Shown: positions 21,759 to 32,792 of the stretch, one piece after another
Numbering within the stretch: the first letter of the stretch is position 1
Layout of the letters: every line of letters begins with the position of its first letter
Program-made: the position numbers and the translations under genes
DNA from: Sclerotiophoma versabilis
Taxonomy: Eukaryota; Ascomycota; Dothideomycetes; Pleosporales; Didymellaceae
NCBI GenBank assembly: GCA_012274445.1
Contig: JAAROD010000033.1
Coordinates: forward strand, 124,001-188,000
Direction of reading: 5' to 3'
DNA: 64,000 nt
The notes under the pieces: generated by a model
The model's input: the letters and a program-made list of their open reading frames with translations, nothing else
Databases searched by the model: none
What the model was told of the DNA's origin: nothing

Positions 21759-23971
21759 TCACTGTCATAATTCTAACTCCCTTTCACAAGGCAAGCCACT
21801 TCTGCCTGCCTATACTGGCACGGCGCAAAAGTAACGCTTCATTTCGGCAAGAACTCAGAGCCTTTTACATCTGGTTCTCTACCTTTCTGTCTTTTGTCTA
21901 AATTATATTCGTCGTCTGCGATTACGGCCTGGCTCTCTTTCAGTTCCTTTCACATTGCAATATACCTCACGGTCTGTCCTATTTAGTATTCTTGGATCTT
22001 CTCAACGGTCAAAGATAGGGTTATTCGGGATATACGGAGTTCCTGTACATGCTAGATCGCGACCTGACACCGGGCTGGACAAGGTGTTTACGGAAACCGC
22101 TGGCTTCATTTCCTTCATCATACATTCGGGAGGGCAACTGCTGTAGTACTGATCGAACATCTCTGGTAGCTATTCTGCACACATGTTGCGCCACAATCCA
22201 TCAACAACATCAACTCAATATCAGCTTCACTCTTTTGACTTGCACTCGATCCACAAGCTGCAGCCGCAACGACTTGCTCGTTGCCGCAGACTTAGTCGTG
22301 CTTCTATGCATGAACTCGAAATGCCCCTGGACCCTGCGAGCTCCACCTGTTCGCCGGCCAGTTTCTGCCACTATGGTGCGGGAGCCCATCCAAAGCGTAA
22401 TCCACAAGCGCGAAGTTTACAGACAGTAAGGCAACCTACTACCGAACTACACCCATAAGCCAGAGCGCATCCAAAATCAGATCTTTGCGCGCAGCAGCAG
22501 CATCAGGGGCTGCTCAAATGACATTAAGGGCACCGAAAAGGCTTGCACATACAATATTCGCAACGAACGGCTGCTGAGTGGCGATGGACGTTGGCAAAAA
22601 GGAGCCGAGCCGGTTTAACAGCTTAGCGCGGTAATCGGCACGGGGAATCACTCCACTGCTGCAGCTGTGCAACTTGACCTGAGCTGTCGCCCAGAGCGAC
22701 AGACAAGAAAAGCAAAGAAGCGTCGCTGTGACAGGTTGCGTGCAGGCTGCAGCATGCAGCTGCAGGGTCGGCATTACTCACGAAAACCTGAGACGAAAAT
22801 AAGCCCCTGATCTGCGCATGGATATACGTTTCAGCAACGGGCAATCGGGACGGGATGTGGGGCTGCATGAACAACATGACTGTGAGCTTCGTGGGCGTGA
22901 AGGCAAATTAAGCACTGATACGATGAAAGACAGAGCAGTTCTCGAGTGCCAATAAATTTTCAATACTATTCACGAGACGGGAACATCCGGCAGTGGTCAT
23001 AGCTGAGGCGGAGATGTCGTATCGGCCAGAGATACTGTGCACTGTGGAAAACACTGCCCAGCGACTGCTCGCTTTGTCTCTTTGAAGAAGCCTGGGCTCT
23101 AGCACCCATCAGTAAGAGCGGTAAACTATTCTTCGGTACGATGCGACCCTCTGCAGTGCATCGTCTCGGTACCAGACGCAACACAGTTCAGTGAACTTGA
23201 ACAAATGCGGTCACTCAAGCAACAAAAGCTCTGTACGTTGGGACGTCAGCCTCCCACCTTCAAGCACCACAGATGCAACAGAGGACTACTTTGGCCGAAT
23301 TTCATTTACACGTTCTAGGGTACGAATGCTCATGCATGAATCAGGTAGTGCACGTCAAATTACACGACTCTCCACATGGACCGACTCCAAATCTTACACG
23401 TCCCAAAGCAGCCTTGCCAGCTTTCCTGAGCCTTTTCTTGCCACATTCACATGAACAAAGAAGCGCGGCGATTCGGCTACCATCCAGAACATCATGGCAG
23501 CCACTAGCTGTGCTCTCTCCGCAATCGCAGCCTCGGTTTCCCCAGTCTCGCTCATTCCCCCCGCATTCAGGCCACGCTACTGTACGGCCAGACTACTGAT
23601 GTGCAACTAGGTAACGCCACTAATGAGTCGACGGTCGATAACTTGGAGGAGCATTTGGCAGTGCACACCCACCGACAATTGCTGAGCACGGTTCCGTGAA
23701 ACGCGATTCGATGGCCGCACGGACCTATGATGCTTAGCTCGATAGCTCAGCTTCCTAAACTGTGGGACCGTGTCTGGACGAGGCGCTGCGGTGCTACCAA
23801 ATTGCTTTTGGGCCGGTAACCTGCCTCGGCGGAGAAGCAGGTACAAAACGCGCTGCATGCCCTCGCTTTGGGAGCTCTGTGTGCAAACTTCTCGATATCT
23901 CGCATCTTTTATTATACTCGCCAAACCTCTACCTTCGTTCCACACGAACTCATACCAACTAAACGATCATT
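21759..23971. other. 2.2-kb intergenic stretch, nothing recognised
   Basis: Probable 3' region of the disordered-protein gene and promoter of the CFEM gene. Short frames at 22049-22429 and 23273-23599 have no family features. Confidence 0.45.
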
Positions 23972-24628
23972 ATGCGTTTCTCCACCATCGCTGCGTTCGC
24001 GTCTTCGCTCGCCCTCGTCTCTGCCCAGGCTTCAGCTATCCCTAACTGCGCTGTATGCCTCTCCTGGCCTCGAATTGAATGCTCATACTGACTCTGCGCA
24101 GATTCAATGCGTCGTTAGCGCCCTCCCCAAGTCCGGCTGCGGTGCCACCGATGTGAGCTGCCAGTGCACCACCGGCCAGGCCGCCATCACCAGCGCGATT
24201 GAGTCCTGCCTTCCCGGCGCATGCTCAGCCGACGACGCTGCTAGTACGTCCCCCCTTAGTCCCTACTCTTAACATGCCATACTAATCCTCTGACAGAGGT
24301 CGCTCCTGCGCTCGCTGGTGTCTGCTCCGCAGCCGGCATCTCAGTCGCCGCTCCCTCTGCGGCCGCAACTTCTGCTGCTGCGTCGGCCGCTTCCTCTGCC
24401 GCTTCCTCTGCCGCCGCCTCGGTCTCCAGCGCAGTCAGCTCGGCCGCTTCGGCTGCTAGCTCGGCCGCTTCGTCGGCTGCTTCTCGCGCCTCGTCTGCCG
24501 CTGGCTCCGCGAGCTCGCGCGCTGCTTCTGCTACCTCTTCTGGCCCGGCCCAGAGCACTGGCGGCGCTGCTGCCAACGTCGCTGGTCTCGGTGCCGTTGC
24601 CCTCGGCATGGCCGCTGCTCTCTTCTAA
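23972..24628 (+). CDS. GPI-anchored CFEM-domain cell-surface protein
   Basis: Three exons, 23972-24052, 24102-24243 and 24297-24628, give 184 aa; introns are 49 nt and 53 nt (GTATGC..CGCAG and GTACGT..GACAG). A signal peptide (MRFSTIAAFASSLALVSAQA) precedes one CFEM domain at about residues 22-95 with all eight cysteines in order (NCA, QCV, SGCG, SCQC, ESC, GAC, GVC) and an Asp in the TDVSCQC segment, the position that binds heme iron in characterised CFEM proteins. A long Ala/Ser linker follows, then a hydrophobic GPI-attachment tail (ANVAGLGAVALGMAAALF). CFEM proteins act at the cell wall or membrane in heme/iron capture, adhesion or host interaction; which applies is not readable here. The gene looks intact. 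Confidence 0.9.
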
Positions 24629-25082
24629 GCGCAGATGAGAGGGGAGTCAGGGACAGGGTGAAAAGATGAAGAAGGCACCGAGGAATTCCATGGCTGTGTG
24701 CCTGGCCCGTGCTAGTGTTGAAGTACTGTATATGGATAAATGACAGGCTGAATATACAATTTCCAATACCTATCTTGACTCGATGAAGCGTGGCTGCGTC
24801 TCGTGCGTGATGTCGATACCCTTTGCATGGACTTTGCATGGACGATTCCCATTGAACCCGACAAAGCGTGGCTGTGTCTTGTCTTGTTCATTCGAGATCC
24901 ATGCTCGATCTCGAATGAACAAGACATGTCGTAGCGGAGCATGTCGGCACATGTGAAACCAAGGTAAAGGCACAGCTGAACGTGAACGAGAACGAGTACG
25001 AGCACATCCCACCACACAGCGCGGGGTATCAAAGACTTCGGCTAATGATGCTGTGGCTGCATACACATTACTCAGTGCACAA
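24629..25082. other. Convergent intergenic region with repeats
   Basis: Lies between the 3' ends of the CFEM and GCIP-family genes. It contains a perfect hairpin and two imperfect copies of a sequence around AAGCGTGGCTG (about 24785 and 24865), besides a tandem CTTTGCATGGA duplication near 24828-24843. Confidence 0.6.
24881..24925. repeat. Perfect 19-bp inverted repeat, 7-base loop
   Basis: The left arm at 24881-24899 (GTCTTGTTCATTCGAGATC) is the exact reverse complement of the right arm at 24907-24925; the flanking T-A pair extends it to 20 bp. It lies between two convergent genes, about 250 bp past the CFEM stop. It is not followed by a T-run, so it is not a simple terminator. Confidence 0.85.
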
Positions 25083-26231
25083 TCATGCTGCATCCAATGC
25101 TTCGGTCCATCTCGCTGACCACGCGGTAAACTCATCGTCCGTGCCCGTCCAGCTCTTCTTGGCCAAGGCCACCGCGCTCTTCGCCTCGTCACAGACCTTC
25201 TTGAGTTCAGCTTCAGCCTCTTCCTGCTCCAGCTCGTAGAACGTCGACGCTAGGTCGTCGACTGTATCCGGGATGGTCTTTAGGATGTGCATGAGCTGGT
25301 CCAGTTTCTGTGCCGGCGTCTCGCTCGCAGTCTCGCCATTCGTTGCGGCTGTCGATGCTGGGCTCGATGTGGGCGCTGCTGCAGGGAAAGTATTCAGCCT
25401 CCTCTTGCCCACAGCTTGATACATGATGCCAACCATCTTGAGCTTCTTCACGCTGCGATCCAACAGCGTCTTGAGCTCCTTGTCATCTTTACCAATCTTG
25501 TTCCTCGCGCCGAAAAAGTCGTCTTCGTCGCCAAACTCGTCCTCGTCACCACTGCCCTGCGCCTGGTCCTCTTCATCCTCATCCGCGACGTCCTCACCCC
25601 ACTCCTTCAGCTCCTCAATAGCATCGAGTAGCACCGCACGCCACTGCTGCGCCTTCTTAAGCACTAACTCCACCACCCCGCCATTGCACAGCTTGATCAG
25701 TTCATCGCACACATCCCACACCACGCCCGTGCGCTCAAGCACCTCCTTCCTCTCCGCCTCTGACGGGCCCTTATCCTTACCCGCTAGGTTCCTCCGCGCT
25801 TCGGCCATCGCCAGCACCTGCGCGAGCACGTCGCCCCATGCTACGACAAGCCGCTTGACTGAAACGCGCAACTCGGTACGCATGATTTGGCCGAGGTCGT
25901 CGCGCGCTCCTGCCGCGGGGCTGTAGGATGCTGCTGCTACCATGCCGGAGAGCGCACCGGAGGACACATCGCCAATTTTCGTAATCAGCGCGCTGGGAGT
26001 GAGCGGGGGCGTGAGCAGGAGGAGCGAGAGCGTGGTTGTGTGCGATTTGAGGAGGGTGGTAGCGGCATGGATAGCTGTGAGGGGGCCATTGGGTAGGTCT
26101 TGCGGGCTGATGCTTGTGTTTGGTGTAGGTGTGGAGTTCGAGGGAGCGAGGGATTGCTGGAAGTGTGCGAGCAGCGTCTGCGTGCTTTGCGCAAGGGAGA
26201 TAAGTTTTTCGATGTCTTTTGGTGGCGGCAT
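25083..26231 (-). CDS. GCIP/cyclin-D1-binding-protein-1-like protein
   Basis: An uninterrupted 382-aa frame; the ATG at 26231 (MPPPKDIEKLISLAQ) is chosen as the first good start. The protein is mostly helical, with an N-terminal domain (TLLAHFQQSL, AAIHAATTLLKSH, TLSLLLLTPPL) and the segment MRTELRVSVKRLVVAWGDVL that resemble the GCIP (Grap2- and cyclin-D-interacting protein) family. A very acidic stretch (DEDEEDQAQGSGDEDEFGDEDDFFGARNKIGK) sits near residues 230-262 and is followed by a C-terminal helical half. Animal homologues bind cyclin D and helix-loop-helix factors; the fungal function is unknown. Family assignment is from overall pattern memory and moderately sure; the coding call is firm. 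Confidence 0.7.
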   Translation of the reverse strand: MPPPKDIEKLISLAQSTQTLLAHFQQSLAPSNSTPTPNTSISPQDLPNGPLTAIHAATTLLKSHTTTLSLLLLTPPLTPSALITKIGDVSSGALSGMVAAASYSPAAGARDDLGQIMRTELRVSVKRLVVAWGDVLAQVLAMAEARRNLAGKDKGPSEAERKEVLERTGVVWDVCDELIKLCNGGVVELVLKKAQQWRAVLLDAIEELKEWGEDVADEDEEDQAQGSGDEDEFGDEDDFFGARNKIGKDDKELKTLLDRSVKKLKMVGIMYQAVGKRRLNTFPAAAPTSSPASTAATNGETASETPAQKLDQLMHILKTIPDTVDDLASTFYELEQEEAEAELKKVCDEAKSAVALAKKSWTGTDDEFTAWSARWTEALDAA

Positions 26232-27024
26232 CTTGGAGCGTAGAACTTGCACTGGGCGGCGGAGAAGGTCTTCTAGAAGAACACAACAAAAAAAGGGTAC
26301 GAAACAAGCACCGAAAAGTAACGCACGAATGCTGGTAGTCTTTTGCGCTCACAAAAAAGCGTCAATGGTTTTGGTGGGGGTTTTGAGTCGAAAAGCTTAT
26401 CGATTGCCAACCCGCGTCATTTGTGTGCTCCGCTCCATCTGCTCAGCGTCATGGGTATTCAATAAAGCGCAGCTTGCGCCTGTCCGTTCGTTTTGAACTC
26501 TCACATCTCCTTTTACGACCATGATACAGACTGCACTATCCTGGTTGGTTGGCTCTGTTGGTCAGCTCCAGCACACGTGATAAGAAATAGATGTGTGTTT
26601 TGAGGGGTCTCACAACGCGCTCAGCCTCGTCTGCTCATCCGAGCGAGCTGATAGGAGATGACCAATTCAGGCTGTGGCGTTTAATTAATCGTGGGTGGAG
26701 GACTCTACTCTTTGCGCAAGGTCGCTGCCCTGCCACGTATTGGCGATGGTGGCTTGGGCTGAGACAGCATAGCATGTCTGCCTGATTGTGTCTCCCGCTT
26801 CATCTCCCATATTATTGCCTTTCGCGCTGTTGTTGACTACTAGTCAATTGTTGCTGCTTACTGATATTGTGAGTGAATGCATGTGTTCTATTCGCACCAT
26901 ACGCCTTGCTATGCAGTGCGTTTCCTGCAGGATTCGGGTCGCAAAAACAAATCAACCGTTATGCTACTGGAAGTATTCGTCAAGGGTAGCATTACGCTCG
27001 CGATCAATACAATTGCAGCAATTC
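26232..27024. other. Divergent intergenic region upstream of HET gene
   Basis: The HET gene's frame is open from 26788 in this stretch but begins with GTG; sequence before the ATG at 27025 does not look like a HET protein and may be leader, intron or extra exon. Confidence 0.4.
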
Positions 27025-29259
27025 ATGTCGTCCCACTCCTTGGTCAGTGGAAGCACGTCCTGTAACAGGCCATGGCGGAACCATCCTCAAGTGAGGCCGA
27101 GACAGAGCAGCAGCTCCATTCTTACTATCGTATTCGGGATATGCGTCACTGCAGCCCTTGTTCTCGACTTGTACGGCAGGAATCACATCGATCTCGAAGG
27201 CGTTCTACCGATTCCATATACACCGCTGCTGGCGTTACCGGACAGCTTTCGCATTTTGATTATTCTTCCAGGAAGCGGCTCTCAACCGATCAGATGTCAG
27301 CTGGATTCGACCCGGCTTTCGGAAATTTCTTCATACGATGCACTATCATACCGTTGGGGTGATGTCGAAGACGTCAAGCCAATCTTCGTTAACGGCGTCA
27401 AAGTTGCAGTTACAAAGAATCTTTGGCTTGCGTTGTCATCTCTCCGAGATGCAAGGGAACCTAGAAGCTTATGGGCTGATGCAATATGTATCAATCAATG
27501 CGACAATAGCGAGTTGAGTGCCCAAGTGCCCATCATGGCATCGATATACAACCGCGCTAAATCGGTCATCATTTATTTGGGCGATCATCAGCCAAGGAAC
27601 AATCTACATGAGCAATCCTCACTTGATGAAATGCAGTCCTCTGCGGTGACGCAAGCATTGAAATCACTTGACCGCGCGGATCAGCGGACAGAAACTTCTC
27701 AGAATAAATATGACCTCGCCGTAAGGGGAGACGAAGATCCAGTACAGGAGTTGTTACATGATAAGGTCCAGACAGCTATCCGCAAAAACAAAGTAGCAGT
27801 GTTGGCTATGGATTATTTCCTTCGCAACATGATTCACGAGGAGTACTGGAGGCGAGGCTGGATCATACAAGAGATAGTAATGGCAAGCAGCAGCCTTGTG
27901 ATTCGTCACGGGAATACCTCGACGGAGTGGGACGAGTTCATGCGCTGGATTGCGCGCTACCATCAACGGCATCCTCGAGATCGTAATGTCCAACAAATCA
28001 TGCATCTAGACAACATGCGGCAACGAAGGCTCCGGACAGGTTCTGTGTTCACTCTTGCCTTCTTGATGGACGCCTTCAACGAATCGTTCACGACTGCATC
28101 CAAGAAGAGCCCTAGCCCGACAGTGTTCCATGACAAAGTCTATTCTCTCATTGGCTTGGCCCATGACTGGCCCAGTGGCAAGATACCAATCGACTACGAG
28201 CGGTCTGCGGCGCAAGTCTATCAGGACTGCATGACTTACTTCTGGAAATATTCAGGAATGGCACCTAAGCAAAGATCGATTGAGCTGGTCTACTTTAGTT
28301 CTCTCGTCCGTAAATCGCTTACCAGAGAGTCTGATGTACGTCGCAAACCACCACGGCCGTTTGGTGAGCATCCACACGAGGCTGAGTTCGATCTCGTGAC
28401 TCAGGATCTTGTAAAACAGACTGACCAACAAGGCCGCGACCTCAATTTTACAGAAGCCTTGGTCGCTGGTCTTGCTCAGGGAGTCCTGTATGGTATTCTT
28501 GCGGGAATCTATTTGGGCATTTCTGGATTTCATAACACCGGACAGGAGCGGTTTTGGAAGGCTCACAAAGCAGAGAATCTGGCCCTATGGGTGCTTGACC
28601 ACGATAATGCGAAGGACTTCACTGACATGTGTGTGCGTGGTATGCGAGTGGACGAGATCCAGCAAATCGGTCCTGCATACACCACAGTAGACTTCGCAAT
28701 CACCGAAGAGACAGTCAAATCCAAGACAATCACAAACCCACCGACTGATAGTGCACAATCTGCTCTAAAGAAAGATGCCCTAGCCGAGATCAAGTCCCTC
28801 CTTCGGAGTCTCAATCCATCGACCACACAGGCCATCGCACACCTCCTATGTCCTAAACAAGCCTACAAAGCCCTAGAAGCCCTGCTTCAGACCGGTAAAG
28901 TACCGGAGTTACACCAAGAACACCACCCGCGAATCTTCCTCGGAACAAACGGGTCAGCAGGCCTGGTATCATCGGAAGCGCAGCCAGGCGACCTGGTAAT
29001 TCGCTTCTGGAATTTAGACACAATTGCTATTGTGCGGAAAGAGCAGCCCAAGTCAAGTCTTAAAAATGGTATTAAAGATGAGTACAGGCTGATTGGGCGG
29101 GCGGTCATGGTCAATTCAAGGCAGCCAAACACCGACGTCGATGTGTCGTCGCGACTCAACGGGGAGTTCTTCGGTGTGGCGAATGAAGAGGCGATAGATG
29201 TACCGGTGACTTTGAGGCAGCTTACGCACCTGTCTCTCAATGCAAGTTATCGGCTGTGA
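27025..29259 (+). CDS. HET-domain protein (heterokaryon incompatibility type)
   Basis: From ATG 27025 the frame codes 744 aa; other in-frame ATGs lie upstream (for example 26880) and the exact start is uncertain. A probable membrane segment (SILTIVFGICVTAALVLDLYG) comes first. The HET domain (PF06985) follows with its hallmark blocks: YDALSYRWGD, LWADAICINQCDN, IYNRAKSVIIYLGD and EEYWRRGWIIQEI. A second hydrophobic stretch is ALVAGLAQGVLYGILAGIYLG. The C-terminal part GDLVIRFWNLDTIAIVRK with YRLIGRAVM is the tail seen in many HET proteins. HET domains, distantly related to TIR, trigger cell death after non-self recognition; most copies in a genome have no assigned partner. No STAND/NLR partner gene is nearby. 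No stops or frameshifts are present, so it appears functional. Confidence 0.88.
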   Translation: MSSHSLVSGSTSCNRPWRNHPQVRPRQSSSSILTIVFGICVTAALVLDLYGRNHIDLEGVLPIPYTPLLALPDSFRILIILPGSGSQPIRCQLDSTRLSEISSYDALSYRWGDVEDVKPIFVNGVKVAVTKNLWLALSSLRDAREPRSLWADAICINQCDNSELSAQVPIMASIYNRAKSVIIYLGDHQPRNNLHEQSSLDEMQSSAVTQALKSLDRADQRTETSQNKYDLAVRGDEDPVQELLHDKVQTAIRKNKVAVLAMDYFLRNMIHEEYWRRGWIIQEIVMASSSLVIRHGNTSTEWDEFMRWIARYHQRHPRDRNVQQIMHLDNMRQRRLRTGSVFTLAFLMDAFNESFTTASKKSPSPTVFHDKVYSLIGLAHDWPSGKIPIDYERSAAQVYQDCMTYFWKYSGMAPKQRSIELVYFSSLVRKSLTRESDVRRKPPRPFGEHPHEAEFDLVTQDLVKQTDQQGRDLNFTEALVAGLAQGVLYGILAGIYLGISGFHNTGQERFWKAHKAENLALWVLDHDNAKDFTDMCVRGMRVDEIQQIGPAYTTVDFAITEETVKSKTITNPPTDSAQSALKKDALAEIKSLLRSLNPSTTQAIAHLLCPKQAYKALEALLQTGKVPELHQEHHPRIFLGTNGSAGLVSSEAQPGDLVIRFWNLDTIAIVRKEQPKSSLKNGIKDEYRLIGRAVMVNSRQPNTDVDVSSRLNGEFFGVANEEAIDVPVTLRQLTHLSLNASYRL

Positions 29260-30243
29260 TCCAGCGCTCTCTTCGTCGTATCACAACGTCAGTATAAGCA
29301 TCGACAGTTCTCCTGCATCAACGCGTCCCGTTACTCAGAGCCATTGACTGGATATCAAGCCGTAAAGTCTAATAGTGGGTTGGTGCTGCGTTTGCACAAT
29401 TCGCCTGATGACACGCAATTCAGAGGCCTCGCACACGTGAGGAGACGTATAAAAGCGCACATACAGTACTCACCATTCTTATCTCATATCCCCCCCCCCC
29501 CCCCCATAACCCAAATGACCCAGTGACACTCCGACACGTGCTATTTCCCTCCGTCCGTAGTGCAAGTTCAAGACCGCGAAACACGCCGCGCTATGATCCC
29601 CTTCCAATCCCAACTTACCAATCGGCGTTCCCTCGCTGTTTTATCACAACCTCATCGCCTTCTCATTCCTAGCCCCTGTGTCCAAAAAACAAAAAAAAAT
29701 GGTACACACCCATCAGAGAAGACATGTACCATCGGCACTCCTCCTTGCACAACAGCATCTAGCAGCGTGTTATCCAAAAATGGCACTCGAGAACTAACAA
29801 TTGCACTATGCTCTTTAATCTGAAGCCGTGTCAACTAGCAGTCTACATCGATTCGACATATTCCGAGCGTTTTTTTTTTTCCTTTGAATGTTTGGAAGAG
29901 ATGTGAGTAGGTTGTTGTCGTATCTACCCTGAATGTGTGTATGTAACCTTTAGTTTAGATCTTTGATTGACTTGGGTCGAGTATGTGTTGTATCCATCTG
30001 TGTAGTAAGCCAATATTCTCCAAAGGAAATTCCTGTGTAGGGTTATATATTTTTTTTTAGCTCTCAATGCACACTAACGTGCTGTGCTAGGATGAATTGC
30101 TTTTAAAATAATTGAGATGGACATGGGACATGCTAAGTTTTATGTTTCATTTGTAGTTTGTGCTGCACCAGCATGGATATGGGAACGCCGACCCCAAAGC
30201 GAAGACCTAGTGCGTTGCACGCCTCTGCAAAATATCATCTATT
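29260..30243. other. Convergent intergenic region, homopolymer-rich
   Basis: Lies between the 3' ends of the HET and MFS genes. It contains a 16-base C run (29492-29507), an A9 run near 29690 and T runs near 29870-29880 and 30051-30058. No gene recognised. Confidence 0.5.
29492..29507. repeat. Homopolymer run of 16 C
   Basis: Sixteen consecutive C bases. Confidence 0.85.
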
Positions 30244-31707
30244 CTAAACCTTCACCCTCAGCCCAAAGCCTCCAAACGCGATTCTCGCTGCCAACAACAA
30301 CGCCGCACTGGCAAACAGCATACATCCGCCAAACGTCCACAGCGCGTTAAAACCACTGCGGTCCAGTATCGTGCCTCCAATAGGCGTTCCGATTAGCACA
30401 CCCAGCGCCACGATGCCGAAACTCTGCCCCAACCTCGTTCCAATCTTGTCTCTACTGTCCTGGCTAAGCCGCACGATGATGGTGGGCGGCAGGCTGACAA
30501 AGGAGCCAGAGAAGAACCCGTAGAATGCCATCAACACACAGATGCCTGCGGAGTTGGACACGGCCATGTAGCTGATGCACAGCACGCCGGAGATCAAACA
30601 ACAGGGGATAACGACGTTGAACGGACCGAAGCGGTCGGCGAAGAGATTGGGGATGATGCGGCCAAACACACTGGTAGAGTTCATGATGGCGAGCAGGTAG
30701 AAGGCGAGGTTTTCGTTGGTCAAGCGCTTTTCCAGCGCGTATACCTGCGCGTAGAAGAACGGCATGTACAAGCCCATGAACCCGAAGAAGAAGCCGGTCA
30801 CTTGCAGTGAGTAGGCGGGAATGCAGAATGCCTTGAGGTCGAGAAGCGAGCGGCTTTTGGCCGGCAGCACGCGCACGCGCATGCACACGCATGGTATTAC
30901 CATGGTGGCCAGGATGATGAAGCCCAGTACGCGCGTCGTCCATGCGAAGCCTATCTGTGGGAGCAATTGGTGGAACACAATTGGGTAGATGACGCCGCCG
31001 AAGGAGCTCCCTGCGGCTGCGACGCCGATGGCCATGCCGATTCGAGTGCTGAAGTAGGTCGAGAGGATAGCGACGGAGGGCACAAACAACGCGCCGGTGC
31101 CGATGCCGATGCAGAATGCTTGTGCGAGCAGGACTTGCCAGTAGGAAGTGCAGAGGGATAGCATCATCTGTCCGAAGACCAGCATGAAGGAGCCGAAGAG
31201 AAGAAGTTCGCGAAAGTAGCCGGCGTCATATATAGGGCCGGTGAGCGCGCCGACTTCAAGCAATAGGAAGGCTTGTATACTACCGATCCAGGAGATACTC
31301 GAGGGTGACGACGACGGCAGGAGCGTGGTTTCGTAGTACGCTTGATAGGAGCCAAAGGTGTTGATTATTCCCCAGGAATTGAAAAGCAGGAAAAAGCCAC
31401 CAAGGACTTGTAGCCAGGCCCAGAGCCCCCCATTGGGGATGCTTCCTGCATCTCGGATGCTGTGTTTGCTCCTTACTTTCTTCAGGCCTTCGCCGTCGGC
31501 TGCAGCCTCGTCGTCGAGAATGCGGCCATCCTGCGTCACATGCGCTTTCTCTTCCGGCTCCTCAACCGGTGCGTCTCTTATGGCCAGACTACCGTTTGAC
31601 TTCTGACTGGACAGCGGCGTTGTTTGCGCTGATCCCTGGACAATCTTCTCGTCGTATGTTGCCTGGACGGGGTCGCGCGACCCTGCGTCGGTGCGTTGAT
31701 GATCCAT
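30244..31707 (-). CDS. MFS transporter, monocarboxylate-transporter (MCT/MCH) family
   Basis: A single-exon 487-aa protein. About 90 hydrophilic N-terminal residues precede the first membrane helix, which begins with the family block PNGGLWAWLQVLGGFFLLFN and continues to WGIINTFGSYQAYY; this D/N-G-G-x-x-AW pattern is typical of the fungal MCH proteins. About twelve hydrophobic helices follow in a 6+6 layout with the loop LPAKSRSLLDLKAF between halves. Members sit in the plasma or vacuolar membrane; yeast homologues include the riboflavin carrier Mch5 and others not shown to move monocarboxylates. The substrate cannot be told. Complete, without introns, and convergent with the HET gene. Confidence 0.9.
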   Translation of the reverse strand: MDHQRTDAGSRDPVQATYDEKIVQGSAQTTPLSSQKSNGSLAIRDAPVEEPEEKAHVTQDGRILDDEAAADGEGLKKVRSKHSIRDAGSIPNGGLWAWLQVLGGFFLLFNSWGIINTFGSYQAYYETTLLPSSSPSSISWIGSIQAFLLLEVGALTGPIYDAGYFRELLLFGSFMLVFGQMMLSLCTSYWQVLLAQAFCIGIGTGALFVPSVAILSTYFSTRIGMAIGVAAAGSSFGGVIYPIVFHQLLPQIGFAWTTRVLGFIILATMVIPCVCMRVRVLPAKSRSLLDLKAFCIPAYSLQVTGFFFGFMGLYMPFFYAQVYALEKRLTNENLAFYLLAIMNSTSVFGRIIPNLFADRFGPFNVVIPCCLISGVLCISYMAVSNSAGICVLMAFYGFFSGSFVSLPPTIIVRLSQDSRDKIGTRLGQSFGIVALGVLIGTPIGGTILDRSGFNALWTFGGCMLFASAALLLAARIAFGGFGLRVKV

Positions 31708-32792
31708 CTCTTGGCTATGTTAGGCTGCAGATGCAACAACCAACGTGAATCAATGCTGTATCGTCTCGACGTTGTGCGCAACGCTCAGTCTGCTCAGTCA
31801 AGACCCGTCTGTTTGTTTGTTACTTGTATCGTTACACAGCGATACAGCAATGTCTTCACCAAGAGGGCCTTGGGAAGGCAAGGCAATGATCAAGGCGTGG
31901 CTTAGGATAGAATCCTTTAAAATGGAATTGCAAGGAGGACAGATTATAAAGGAGGGAAAACATGGCTACTGTTATTAATAAAGCTTGTTTAGCGAGGGTA
32001 GCAGCACTGCGGCTCGCCCTTTGACAAGAGCGAGGTGCACGGCAAAATAACGTGGTTCGTCGCGTCATTAGTTATTCCCGTGCCTTTTCCGCGACCTTTG
32101 CAGGAGCTGGGCGTTTTGAACTGCAGTTAGCGCGGTAACATTGTCAAAGGCGTGAGGAATCATGAAAAGGCGTTTTGCAAGAGCTCCTCACCGCTGGTTG
32201 ACAATCGCTGGCAATTTCCAGGTCGCAGCTCGCCTGGCAACTCGGCGATCTCTGTGGTGAGAGGGAAATGCAACCATCAAATATACCATTCCTCTCGGAG
32301 ACATGACATGATTTTGTATGTTCCCGAGAGGAACAGTCTTTTTGATTGTGTCCAATACCAACACCGGCTGTCGACCCGCAGTTTCAACCCTTGGAATGAC
32401 TCAAAGATGCATGTATTGCTGACGGTGGAGTTCCATAGAATGCTATTTTTCCGCCTCTCAGGGCAAACTACCTACGCCTTTTGGTTGCGGCGATGAAGGA
32501 AAATGTCGATGGTATACAACGCAAGCCGGGCCTGCCTCATGCCGTCGTAATCTTGGGGAATATGCGTCGTCGCTCGTTCTTGCTTTTCGCTCACCAGAAG
32601 GGTGAGCGTGCCATTAATCATGATCAAAACACCAGTACACAACGCCCAACGCTCGCTATGCTATACACCTTAAAGAGCAAGCCCACCCAAGTTTTTATGT
32701 AAGTCGAAATATAGGAAACGGTTGCCGAGATGAATCGGACATGTCAGTATATTCAGGTCGAAGAATCAACGCCTTATATCAAAGGTGGCGAA
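31708..32792. other. Intergenic, no gene recognised
   Basis: Promoter side of the MFS gene and 3' side of the BTB-like gene. Short frames at 32152-32496 and 32481-32702 show no family features. Confidence 0.45.

Noticed and set aside
22049..22458. Overlapping plus-strand frames of 91-126 codons
   Set aside because: No family resemblance and mutually overlapping in different frames.
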